Of a stretch of DNA of 9,290 nucleotides, positions 1 to 5,369 are shown one piece after another (the stretch's first letter is position 1; every line of letters begins with the position of its first letter). The notes beneath the pieces were generated by a model. The model had not been told where the DNA came from and did not search any database. It saw nothing but the letters and a program-made list of their open reading frames with translations. The stretch lies in NCBI GenBank assembly GCA_022447405.1, contig JAKVCE010000063.1, positions 1 through 9,290 of the forward strand, in the 5' to 3' direction. Source of the stretch: Planctomycetota bacterium (GTDB taxonomy: Bacteria > Planctomycetota > UBA1135 > GCA-002686595). The position numbers and the translations under genes were made by a program.

Positions 1-1007
1 AGGCCGAAGACGGTCAGAAGATCGGCTCCGGTGAGGTTATCGCCAAGACGGCGCGTGAGGCCGCAGGCACCCAAGACATCACGGGTGGTCTGCCCCGCGT
101 GACCGAGCTCTTCGAGGCGCGTCGTCCCAAGGAGGCGGCCATCCTCGCGGAGATCGACGGCACCGTTGAGCTGGGTGACAAGAAGCGTGGCAAGCGCACG
201 ATCATTGTCCGGGCTCTCGATGACGACGGCGAGGAGATCGGCGCCAAGGAGCACGCTGTGCCCCAGGGCAAGCACCTGCGCGTCCACAAGGGCGACGAAG
301 TGCGCGCCGGCGAGGCCCTCGTTGACGGTCCCCAGGACCCGCACGACATCCTCAAGATTCGTGGCGACGACGAGGCGCTCGGCTATCTCCTGAACGAGAT
401 CCAGAACGTCTACCGCGCGCAGGGCGTCGGCATCGACGACAAGCACATCGAGATCATCCTCTCTCAAATGACGAGGAAGATTCAGGTGAGCGAGTCGGGC
501 GACTCCGAGTTCCTCCCCGGTCAGACGGTCGACAAGTTCTTGTTCCGGACCTCGAACGCGAAGCTGCGCTCGCAGAAGAAGAAGCCCGCTGTCGGACAGA
601 CGATGCTGCAGGGGGTGACCAAGTCGTCGCTCTCGGCCGACTCGTTCATCTCGGCGGCCTCCTTCCAGGAGACCACGAAGGTCCTCACCGAGGCGGCGAT
701 CGCCGGCAAGCGTGACTACCTCGTGGGCCTCAAGGAGAACGTCATCCTCGGCCACATGGTCCCGACCGGCACCGGCTTCCGTGACCACTACCGCACCCGC
801 GTGAAGAAGAACATCGACTTCGGCGAGATCGGCGGTGGCTCAGGCCTCGCCCCGGCGCAGATGGACGCTGAGATGGAGTCCCTCCTGACGGGCGTTCTTG
901 AAGAGGAGCCGGCCCTCGCGGCCACGGGCTCCGAGGGCATGCCCCCGGCGGCCGACCCTGCTCCCTCAGCTGACCCTGAAACCCCTACAGAGGCTCCTGA
1001 AGCCTGA
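1..1007 (+). CDS. rpoC: DNA-directed RNA polymerase beta' subunit, C-terminal part (5' end outside the window)
   Basis: Seen: the reading frame is open from base 3 and gives 334 residues to the TGA. It contains the beta' block DITGGLPRVTELFEARRPK near bases 75-131, then GVGIDDKHIEIILSQM near 424-471, and the highly conserved C-terminal stretch with FISAASFQETTKVLTEAA and GLKENVILGHMVPTGTG near 645-776. Known: this part of beta' forms the C-terminal portion of the large subunit near the clamp and the omega-binding region of the core enzyme. The gene starts upstream, so the internal GTG at 99 is not a start. Odd: after the conserved core the last 37 residues (bases 894-1004) are acidic and rich in Pro and Ala with almost no basic residues. 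The position upstream of rpsL is the usual rpoBC-str gene order. Identity is very secure; the role of the tail is unknown. Confidence 0.97.
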   Translation, partial: AEDGQKIGSGEVIAKTAREAAGTQDITGGLPRVTELFEARRPKEAAILAEIDGTVELGDKKRGKRTIIVRALDDDGEEIGAKEHAVPQGKHLRVHKGDEVRAGEALVDGPQDPHDILKIRGDDEALGYLLNEIQNVYRAQGVGIDDKHIEIILSQMTRKIQVSESGDSEFLPGQTVDKFLFRTSNAKLRSQKKKPAVGQTMLQGVTKSSLSADSFISAASFQETTKVLTEAAIAGKRDYLVGLKENVILGHMVPTGTGFRDHYRTRVKKNIDFGEIGGGSGLAPAQMDAEMESLLTGVLEEEPALAATGSEGMPPAADPAPSADPETPTEAPEA

Positions 1008-1034
1008 TATTGAGGCTGCGAAGGCCCGTCGGAC

Positions 1035-1062
1035 TTGACCGGCGGACTTCGCGCCCTAGAAT
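1035..1062 (+). promoter_or_regulatory. Probable sigma70-type promoter of the rpsL-rpsG (str) unit
   Basis: In the rpoC-rpsL gap there is a -35 box TTGACC (1035-1040), a 16-base spacer, and a -10 box TAGAAT (1057-1062). Each box differs from the consensus at one base. Transcription would start near 1069, giving a leader of about 54 bases. The same -35 box, TTGACC, occurs in the candidate promoter before rpsJ. It implies that the str genes are transcribed separately from rpoBC, at least in part. Prediction from sequence only. Confidence 0.65.
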
Positions 1063-1079
1063 ACTCCGCCCTCGAAAGC

Positions 1080-1100
1080 CCCCTGGACCCCTCCAGAGGG
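1080..1100 (+). promoter_or_regulatory. Small hairpin in the rpsL leader
   Basis: CTGGA (1083-1087) pairs with TCCAG (1092-1096) around a CCCC loop, and CCC (1080-1082) pairs with GGG (1098-1100) after a one-base A bulge: eight pairs in all. No T-run follows, so it is not a terminator. It lies 22 bases before the rpsL start in the predicted leader. It could be a translational control site or merely GC-rich folding. Confidence 0.3.
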
Positions 1101-1122
1101 CCTAGAGACGACCGAAAACGAC

Positions 1123-1497
1123 ATGCCCACGATCAATCAACTCGTCCGCAAGGGACGCAAGTCCATCCGCAAGCGCTCAAAGTCGCCTGTGCTGGAGTCT
1201 TGCCCCCAGAAGCGCGGTGTCTGCCTGCAGGTGAAGACCATGACGCCCAAGAAGCCGAACTCCGCGCTTCGAAAGGTGGCTCGTGTGCGCCTCTCCAACG
1301 GCAAAGAAGTCACGGCCTACATCGGCGGTGAGGGTCACAACCTCCAGGAGCACTCAGTCGTGCTCGTGCGTGGTGGCCGTGTCCGCGACCTCCCCGGCGT
1401 CCGCTACCACGTGGTCCGCGGGACCTTGGACGCCACCGGCGTCGACGATCGCAACCAGGGTCGGTCCAAGTACGGGTCTAAGCGCCCGAAGAAGTAA
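1123..1497 (+). CDS. rpsL: 30S ribosomal protein S12
   Basis: S12 sits at the decoding centre of the small subunit and takes part in tRNA selection and translocation. The 124-residue length is normal. Seen: the family core TPKKPNSALRK (residues 41-51), YIGGEGHNLQEHS (66-78) and LPGVRYH (90-96), ending SKYGSKRPKK. The first streptomycin-linked lysine is present (K43), but the second position (88, counting Met) is Arg, giving GRVRDLPG instead of the usual GRVKDLPG. The aspartate just before LPG (D89), the beta-methylthiolation site in E. coli, is kept. The start ATG follows a leader with no clear Shine-Dalgarno sequence. A candidate promoter lies about 60 bases upstream, and rpsG starts 9 bases after the stop, so the two genes are co-transcribed. 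Confidence 0.98.
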   Translation: MPTINQLVRKGRKSIRKRSKSPVLESCPQKRGVCLQVKTMTPKKPNSALRKVARVRLSNGKEVTAYIGGEGHNLQEHSVVLVRGGRVRDLPGVRYHVVRGTLDATGVDDRNQGRSKYGSKRPKK

Positions 1498-1506
1498 CGA
1501 GCTCAT

Positions 1507-1977
1507 ATGCCCAGAAATTTCAAAGCGACGGACGTCTACCTCCGCCCCGATCCCAAGTTCGGATCGATGCTCGCCACCAAGATCATCAACAAGATCATGT
1601 TGGACGGGAAGCGCAGCACAGCCCAGAAGATCTTCTACGCGGCCGTCGAGAAGGCCAACAGCAAGGTCGAAGCGGAGAGCCTCGATGAGGTCTTCGAGAA
1701 GGCCATCGACAACATCCGCCCGCAGGTCGAGGTCCGCTCCAAGCGCGTCGGTGGTGCGAACTACCAGGTGCCGCGTGAGGTCAAGCGCAACCGCCAGCAG
1801 ACCCTCGCGATCCGCTGGCTCATCGACAACGCCCGCAAGAAGAAGGGCAAGCCGATGGCTGACCGCCTCGCGGAAGAGCTCGTGGACGCCTTCAACGGCA
1901 CCGGCACCTCGGTGGCCTGGAAAGAGCAGATCCACAAGATGGCCGAGGCCAACAAGGCCTACGCCCACTTCGCCTGA
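1507..1977 (+). CDS. rpsG: 30S ribosomal protein S7
   Basis: S7 starts assembly of the 30S head by binding the 3' major domain of 16S rRNA and lines the E-site and mRNA exit channel. The 156-residue length is typical for bacteria. Seen: PDPKFGS (residues 14-20), the beta-hairpin region VGGANYQVP (81-89), RNRQQTLAIRWL (94-105) and a C-terminal helix ending EANKAYAHFA. The start ATG at 1507 lies 9 bases after the rpsL stop without an obvious Shine-Dalgarno sequence, and its first codons are unusually A/T-rich for this genome (AGA AAT TTC AAA). In E. coli S7 represses its operon from the rpsL-rpsG gap; here that gap is too short to hold such a structure. A strong terminator follows the gene. Confidence 0.98.
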   Translation: MPRNFKATDVYLRPDPKFGSMLATKIINKIMLDGKRSTAQKIFYAAVEKANSKVEAESLDEVFEKAIDNIRPQVEVRSKRVGGANYQVPREVKRNRQQTLAIRWLIDNARKKKGKPMADRLAEELVDAFNGTGTSVAWKEQIHKMAEANKAYAHFA

Positions 1978-2005
1978 GCCGACATCGGCCTCTAAGGCAC
2001 TGATC

Positions 2006-2040
2006 AACAGCCGACCCGCTTGGGTCGGCTGTTTCTGTAT
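2006..2040 (+). terminator. Strong intrinsic terminator after rpsG
   Basis: AACAGCCGACCC (2006-2017) and GGGTCGGCTGTT (2022-2033) form a perfect 12-bp stem with a GCTT tetraloop, followed by a T-rich run (TTTCTGTAT from 2032). This is a textbook rho-independent terminator 28 bases after the rpsG stop. It would separate rpsL-rpsG from the two genes downstream, unless read-through or antitermination occurs. It ends only about 13-20 bases before the next start codon. Confidence 0.85.
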
Positions 2041-2052
2041 CCTCCGATCTAG

Positions 2053-2502
2053 ATGACCACCGACGTCCTCATCCTCCGTGACCCGCGAGAGTCCGTGAAG
2101 AAGTGCTCGCTCACGCCGCTCCGGGGGCGAGAGGATGTCGAGTTTTGGAGCTACGACCCGGACAAGCGCTACGACGCCACAGGCCGGATCCTCCTGCACC
2201 ACGAGGGGGAGCTCTTGAGCGAGGCCGACCAGGGAAAGGGCCTCTTCCTCGTCGACTCCTCCTGGCGCCGGCTGCCGAAGCTCCTCGACCGCGTGGACGG
2301 TGAGCCCGTGAAGCGCCGGCTGCCGCCCCTCAAGACGGCATACCCGAGGAAGAGCCACATCTTCGACGACCCCGAGCCCGGCCTCGCCTCCATCGAGGCG
2401 CTCTACGCGGCGGTCCACATCCTCTATGGGCCTAGGCCTGAGCTCCTCGAGGGCTACCGCTGGGCGGAGGAGTTCCTGCGCCTGAATCCCACGCTCGCCT
2501 GA
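2053..2502 (+). CDS. Tsr3/DUF367-like protein, putative rRNA aminocarboxypropyltransferase
   Basis: Known: Tsr3 proteins of archaea and eukaryotes use S-adenosylmethionine to transfer a 3-amino-3-carboxypropyl group to a base in the helix 31 loop of small-subunit rRNA. Seen in the 149 residues: an N-terminal DPRESVKKCSLTPL (10-23), recalling the Tsr3 D..xCDPKKCTGKKL start; GLFLVDSSW (63-71), matching the Tsr3 GLxVVDCSW motif; RRLPPL (88-93), where Tsr3 has RLLPxL; LASIEALYAAVHI (111-123), matching LSxVEAxAAALYI; and a C-terminal YRWAEEFLRLN (135-145), matching FKWGxxFLxLN. The motifs appear in family order. Odd: the AANPVNYG segment next to the SAM site is replaced by TAYPRKSHIF. The DSSW motif also resembles the DTW motif of the related bacterial tRNA acp3U enzyme TapT, but the full order fits Tsr3 better. 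There is no signal peptide or membrane segment. The ATG lies about 20 bases after the terminator stem, and fusA follows after 43 bases. Family assignment is fairly sure; the substrate is inferred. Confidence 0.72.
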   Translation: MTTDVLILRDPRESVKKCSLTPLRGREDVEFWSYDPDKRYDATGRILLHHEGELLSEADQGKGLFLVDSSWRRLPKLLDRVDGEPVKRRLPPLKTAYPRKSHIFDDPEPGLASIEALYAAVHILYGPRPELLEGYRWAEEFLRLNPTLA

Positions 2503-2545
2503 GGTGGCGGTGGGGCGAGAGGCCCGCGGGCGTTAGGATCGCGCC

Positions 2546-4594
2546 ATGGACCGCAGCCTCCTCAGGAACTTCGGGGTCGCCGCCCACATCGACGCGGGCA
2601 AGACCACGACCTCCGAGCGCATGCTCTACCTCACCGGGGTGGAGCACCGCGTCGGAGGAGTCGATGAGGGCACGACCGTCCTCGACTGGATGTCCGAGGA
2701 GCGCGAGCGGGGGATCACCATCACCTCGGCCGCGACCACGATCCCCTGGAAGGGCCACAGCCTGAACCTCGTCGACACGCCCGGCCACGTGGACTTCACC
2801 GTCGAGGTGGAGCGCTGCATGCGCGTCCTGGACGGCGCCGTCCTCGTCCTCGACGGGGTGGCCGGGGTGCAGGCCCAGTCCGAGACGGTCTGGAAGCAGA
2901 TCGAGCGACACTCAGTCCCCTGCGTGGCCTTCGTCAACAAGATGGACAAGCCCGGCGCGGACTTCATGAACGCCATCGAGACCGTGCGCGACCGCCTGGG
3001 CGCGCCGGCCGTGCCGCTGCAGGTGCCGCTCTATGAGGACGAGACGCCGGTGGGGGTGGTGGACATCCTGACCCGCGAGGGCTGGCGCTTCCCAGACAAC
3101 GCCAGAGAGATGGAGGCCGCCGAGGTCCCCGAATCGACCATGGAAGACGTCGAGGTCCTGCGCGCCGAGCTCGTCGACAAGCTCGCCGAGGAGGACGAGG
3201 CGCTCTTGGAGCTCGTCTGCGAGGGGAAGGAGCCCGAGCTCGATGACATCAAGAAGGCGCTCCGCGCGCGGGTCATCGAGCGCAGCCTGCTGCCGGTGCT
3301 CTGCGGAGCGGCCGCCCGGGGCATGGGCGTGCAGCCTGTCCTCGACGCGGTGGTGGACTACCTGCCCTCGCCCCTCGACATGCCGCCCGTGGAGGCGGAG
3401 CGGCTGAAGTCCGATGAGAAGGTCGAGCTCGAGAGCGACCCTGAGGGGCCGCTCGCCGCGCTGAGCTTCAAATTGCACGCTGGCCCGCACGGCGACCTCT
3501 GCTTCCTGCGCATCTACTCCGGCACCCTCGCCGCCGGGACCGCGGTCCTCAACACACGCACCGGCAAGCGCGAGCGCATCAACCGCATGGTGCGCATCCA
3601 CGCGGATGGTGGAGAGGACGTGAAGGAGGTCGTGGCTGGCGACATCATCGCCGTCGTCGGCCCGAAGGCGACCGGCACCGGCGACACCCTCTGCAGCGAG
3701 GGCTGGGGCGTGGTCTTGGAGACCGTCGAGTTCCCGGACCCTGTGATCACGCGGGTCGTCGAGCCCTCGAGCGCCAACGACCGCGACAAATTGCGCCAAG
3801 GCCTCGAGCGCCTCGCCCACGAGGACCCCAGCCTCCGGGTGGTGGAGGAGGAGGACTCGGGGCAGTGGAGCGTCTCCGGGATGGGGGAGCTGCACCTCGA
3901 GATCATCGAGCACCGCCTGAGGGATGAGTTCAAGGTGGACGCCCGCGTGGGCAAGCCCCGCGTGGCCTACCGCGAGGCGATCACCCAGACGAGCAAGGGC
4001 GAGGCCAGCGTCGACAGGGTGATCGGCGGCAAGGACGTCTACGCCAAGGTCGCGGTCGAGGTCAGCCCGGCGGGGCTCGCCGGAGAGGGCGTGCAGTTCG
4101 ATCCAGGGTGCTCACTGGGCGAAAAGTGGCGCCATGGCCTCGAAAACGCGCTCTTGCAGGAGGCTGGCGTGGGGCCGCGCTTTGGATTCCCCATGGACGG
4201 GGTCTCGGTGCGGGTCCTCTCCACAGAGTGCCGAGACGGCAACGAGAGCGAGGCTGGATATGGCCTAGCGGGCATCTCAGCCCTCAGAGAGGCCCTAGGG
4301 GGGGCTGGAGTGGCTGTTCAGGAGCCCTTGATGCACTTCACGATCGAGGTCCCAGGGGAGTTCTCCAGCGGGGTGATCGCAGACCTCAACACCCGCTCTG
4401 CGGAGATCAATGAGGTGGTCGCAGAGGGCGAAATGACTCAAATAGGGGGCCTGGTGCCCCTCTCAGCCATGTTTGGCTACTCCACGGCCGTCCGCTCCCT
4501 CTCCCAGGGCCGCGCAGACTTCTCCATGGAGCCTGCGGGCTACAGGGGCTTGGAGGAGCGCGAATTGGAGGCCCGGGGCCTCGTGTGGTCCTGA
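2546..4594 (+). CDS. fusA: Translation elongation factor G, divergent type
   Basis: EF-G is the GTPase that drives tRNA-mRNA translocation and, with RRF, ribosome recycling. Seen in 682 residues: P-loop AHIDAGKT (13-20), switch I RGITIT (55-60), DTPGH (77-81) with the catalytic His, NKMD (131-134) and a G5-like CGAAARGMGVQ (253-263). Domain II runs from about 300 to 390, domain III contains GMGELHLEI (445-453), and domains IV and V run from about 473 to the end, with PLSAMFGYSTAVRSLSQGRA in V. It is somewhat shorter than the E. coli protein. Odd: the domain IV tip is STECRDGNESEAGYG (559-573) where standard EF-G has a GSYHDVDSS-like loop with the His that enters the A site, and domain V has NTRSAEI instead of the usual RRRG motif. 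It may be an EF-G II or spd-type paralogue; I cannot decide. AGGA lies 7 bases before the ATG. No tuf gene follows. Confidence 0.93.
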   Translation: MDRSLLRNFGVAAHIDAGKTTTSERMLYLTGVEHRVGGVDEGTTVLDWMSEERERGITITSAATTIPWKGHSLNLVDTPGHVDFTVEVERCMRVLDGAVLVLDGVAGVQAQSETVWKQIERHSVPCVAFVNKMDKPGADFMNAIETVRDRLGAPAVPLQVPLYEDETPVGVVDILTREGWRFPDNAREMEAAEVPESTMEDVEVLRAELVDKLAEEDEALLELVCEGKEPELDDIKKALRARVIERSLLPVLCGAAARGMGVQPVLDAVVDYLPSPLDMPPVEAERLKSDEKVELESDPEGPLAALSFKLHAGPHGDLCFLRIYSGTLAAGTAVLNTRTGKRERINRMVRIHADGGEDVKEVVAGDIIAVVGPKATGTGDTLCSEGWGVVLETVEFPDPVITRVVEPSSANDRDKLRQGLERLAHEDPSLRVVEEEDSGQWSVSGMGELHLEIIEHRLRDEFKVDARVGKPRVAYREAITQTSKGEASVDRVIGGKDVYAKVAVEVSPAGLAGEGVQFDPGCSLGEKWRHGLENALLQEAGVGPRFGFPMDGVSVRVLSTECRDGNESEAGYGLAGISALREALGGAGVAVQEPLMHFTIEVPGEFSSGVIADLNTRSAEINEVVAEGEMTQIGGLVPLSAMFGYSTAVRSLSQGRADFSMEPAGYRGLEERELEARGLVWS

Positions 4595-4665
4595 GGGGCC
4601 TAGAAGTAAGAAGACGCAATCCTGCAATTTTTCTCGCTTCTTGGGCTGTTCCAGGCGCCTCACGG

Positions 4666-4694
4666 TTGACCCCACCTTGGCGCGCTGGTATTTT
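4666..4694 (+). promoter_or_regulatory. Probable sigma70-type promoter of the S10 operon
   Basis: A -35 box TTGACC (4666-4671) and a -10 box TATTTT (4689-4694) are separated by exactly 17 bases, in the fusA-rpsJ gap. Transcription would start near 4701, leaving a leader of about 170 bases before rpsJ. The stretch after the -10 box (CTTCGGC) is GC-rich, as in promoters under stringent control; that link is inference. The -35 box is identical to that of the rpsL promoter candidate. Confidence 0.65.
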
Positions 4695-4710
4695 CTTCGG
4701 CCCTCAAAAA

Positions 4711-4791
4711 TGAGAGAGCCGGTTCGGCTTTCTCACCGAGGGGCCTCTCGCACGCTGCGAGAGGGTCGAGAAACGGCTTTCCCCGAGCCGT
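4711..4791 (+). promoter_or_regulatory. Three consecutive hairpins in the rpsJ leader
   Basis: Hairpin 1: TGAGAGAGCCG (4711-4721) pairs with CGGCTTTCTCA (4725-4735), 11 pairs with one G-U. Hairpin 2: CCTCTCGCA (4744-4752) pairs perfectly with TGCGAGAGG (4756-4764). Hairpin 3: ACGGCT (4773-4778) pairs with AGCCGT (4786-4791). Hairpins 1 and 3 share the same arms (GAGCCG at 4716 and 4785; CGGCTTTC at 4725 and 4774), so they could swap partners. All lie between the predicted transcription start and the terminator-like hairpin at 4801-4852, as expected of a regulatory leader. The ligand is unknown; L4 is a candidate by analogy with E. coli. Confidence 0.55.
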
Positions 4792-4800
4792 AGGAACCCC

Positions 4801-4852
4801 CCATCCCGCGCTTCACGAGTGCTCAGACAGCACCCGTGTGGGGTGGTTTTTT
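4801..4852 (+). terminator. Terminator-like hairpin (candidate attenuator) before rpsJ
   Basis: Outer stem: CCATCCC (4801-4807) pairs with GGGGTGG (4840-4846), including one T-G wobble. Inner stem: CACG (4814-4817) pairs with CGTG (4835-4838) and GTGCT (4819-4823) with AGCAC (4829-4833), with one A.C mismatch between them and a CAGAC loop. TTTTTT (4847-4852) follows at once. An alternative short stem, CACCC (4831-4835) with GGGTG (4841-4845), would exclude the inner stem. The structure lies downstream of the rpsJ promoter and ends only 19 bases before the rpsJ ATG, so it fits conditional termination better than simple termination of fusA transcription. Confidence 0.65.
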
Positions 4853-4871
4853 GAGAGAAGCTCCAGCACAC

Positions 4872-5177
4872 ATGAAGGACCGAATCCAGATCCGTATGGA
4901 GGCCTACGACCACGAGGCCCTCGATACTTCGTGCCTCGAGATCGTCGAGAGCGCGAAGCGGACAGGCGCCAGAGTCAACGGCCCCATCCCCCTGCCTACG
5001 CGGGTGGAGAGGTACACGGTCTTGCGTTCACCCTTCATCGACAAGAAGTCGCGTGAGCAGTTCGAGATCCGGACGCACAAGCGACTCATCTACATCTCTG
5101 AGCCGACCAACCAAACGGTGGACGCGCTCAGCTCACTCAGCATGCCTGCGGGCGTGGACATTCGGATCAAGGCCTAG
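4872..5177 (+). CDS. rpsJ: 30S ribosomal protein S10
   Basis: S10 is a small-subunit head protein and also (as NusE) partners NusB in rRNA antitermination. The 101-residue length is normal. Seen: an N-terminal RIQIRMEAYDHEALD, then GPIPLPTRVERYTVLRSP, and SREQFEIRTHKRLI with the conserved THKRLI, ending MPAGVDIRIKA. The ATG at 4872 is chosen because homologues begin with a short polar residue run before I-R-I; an in-frame GTG at 4836 would start inside the terminator-like hairpin and add 12 unrelated residues. A weak purine-rich ribosome site, GAGAGAAG (4853-4860), follows the T-run directly. It is the first gene of the S10 operon, yet it is separated from rplC by 192 bases. Confidence 0.97.
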   Translation: MKDRIQIRMEAYDHEALDTSCLEIVESAKRTGARVNGPIPLPTRVERYTVLRSPFIDKKSREQFEIRTHKRLIYISEPTNQTVDALSSLSMPAGVDIRIKA

Positions 5178-5369
5178 CCCGATCCAATCTCCGCTCTCTT
5201 AGGCTCCCACCACAAACCCACAGGTCGTTAGCAGGAACCAGCGAGGAACGCCACGCGAAGCCTGCTCCCTGACCCCCCAACACAGAAACAGCCGCGTGGC
5301 CAGGCGTCGAAGGTCGGACCTTCTGACCTTCCCTGGTCGAACCGGTACAAACGGAAAGTTCGAGGCGTC
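5178..5369 (+). promoter_or_regulatory. Structured gap between rpsJ and rplC
   Basis: No gene is visible. Near the 3' end is a long stem-loop: GGCCAGG (5298-5304) pairs with CCTGGTC (5332-5338) and, after a CGTC bulge, GAAGGTC (5309-5315) pairs with GACCTTC (5325-5331), giving 14 pairs around a 9-base loop. A weaker outer stem upstream joins AGCAGG (5230-5235) to CCTGCT (5261-5266). No T-run follows either. A poor promoter-like pair, CTGACC (5323-5328) and TACAAA (5346-5351) with 17-base spacing, overlaps the stem. The gap may be a second leader, a protein-binding site or an RNA processing site. Confidence 0.45.

Noticed and set aside
1354..2418. Long open frame of about 354 codons on the - strand opposite rpsL, rpsG and the Tsr3-like gene
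   Set aside because: It crosses two secure genes and a terminator with no recognisable domain; it is a GC-driven shadow.
2912..3913. Open frame of about 333 codons on the - strand inside fusA
   Set aside because: It is opposite conserved EF-G domains and has no family motif.
4568..4582. Palindrome GAGGCC-CGG-GGCCTC at the end of fusA as a terminator
   Set aside because: The stem has only six pairs, lies within the coding region and is not followed by a T-run.
4836..4871. Upstream in-frame GTG start for rpsJ
   Set aside because: It lies inside the terminator-like hairpin and adds 12 residues without resemblance to S10; the ATG at 4872 gives the family length.
4595..4871. tRNA or small protein gene in the fusA-rpsJ gap
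   Set aside because: The hairpins do not form a cloverleaf with conserved arms, and no short frame there has a ribosome site and a family match.
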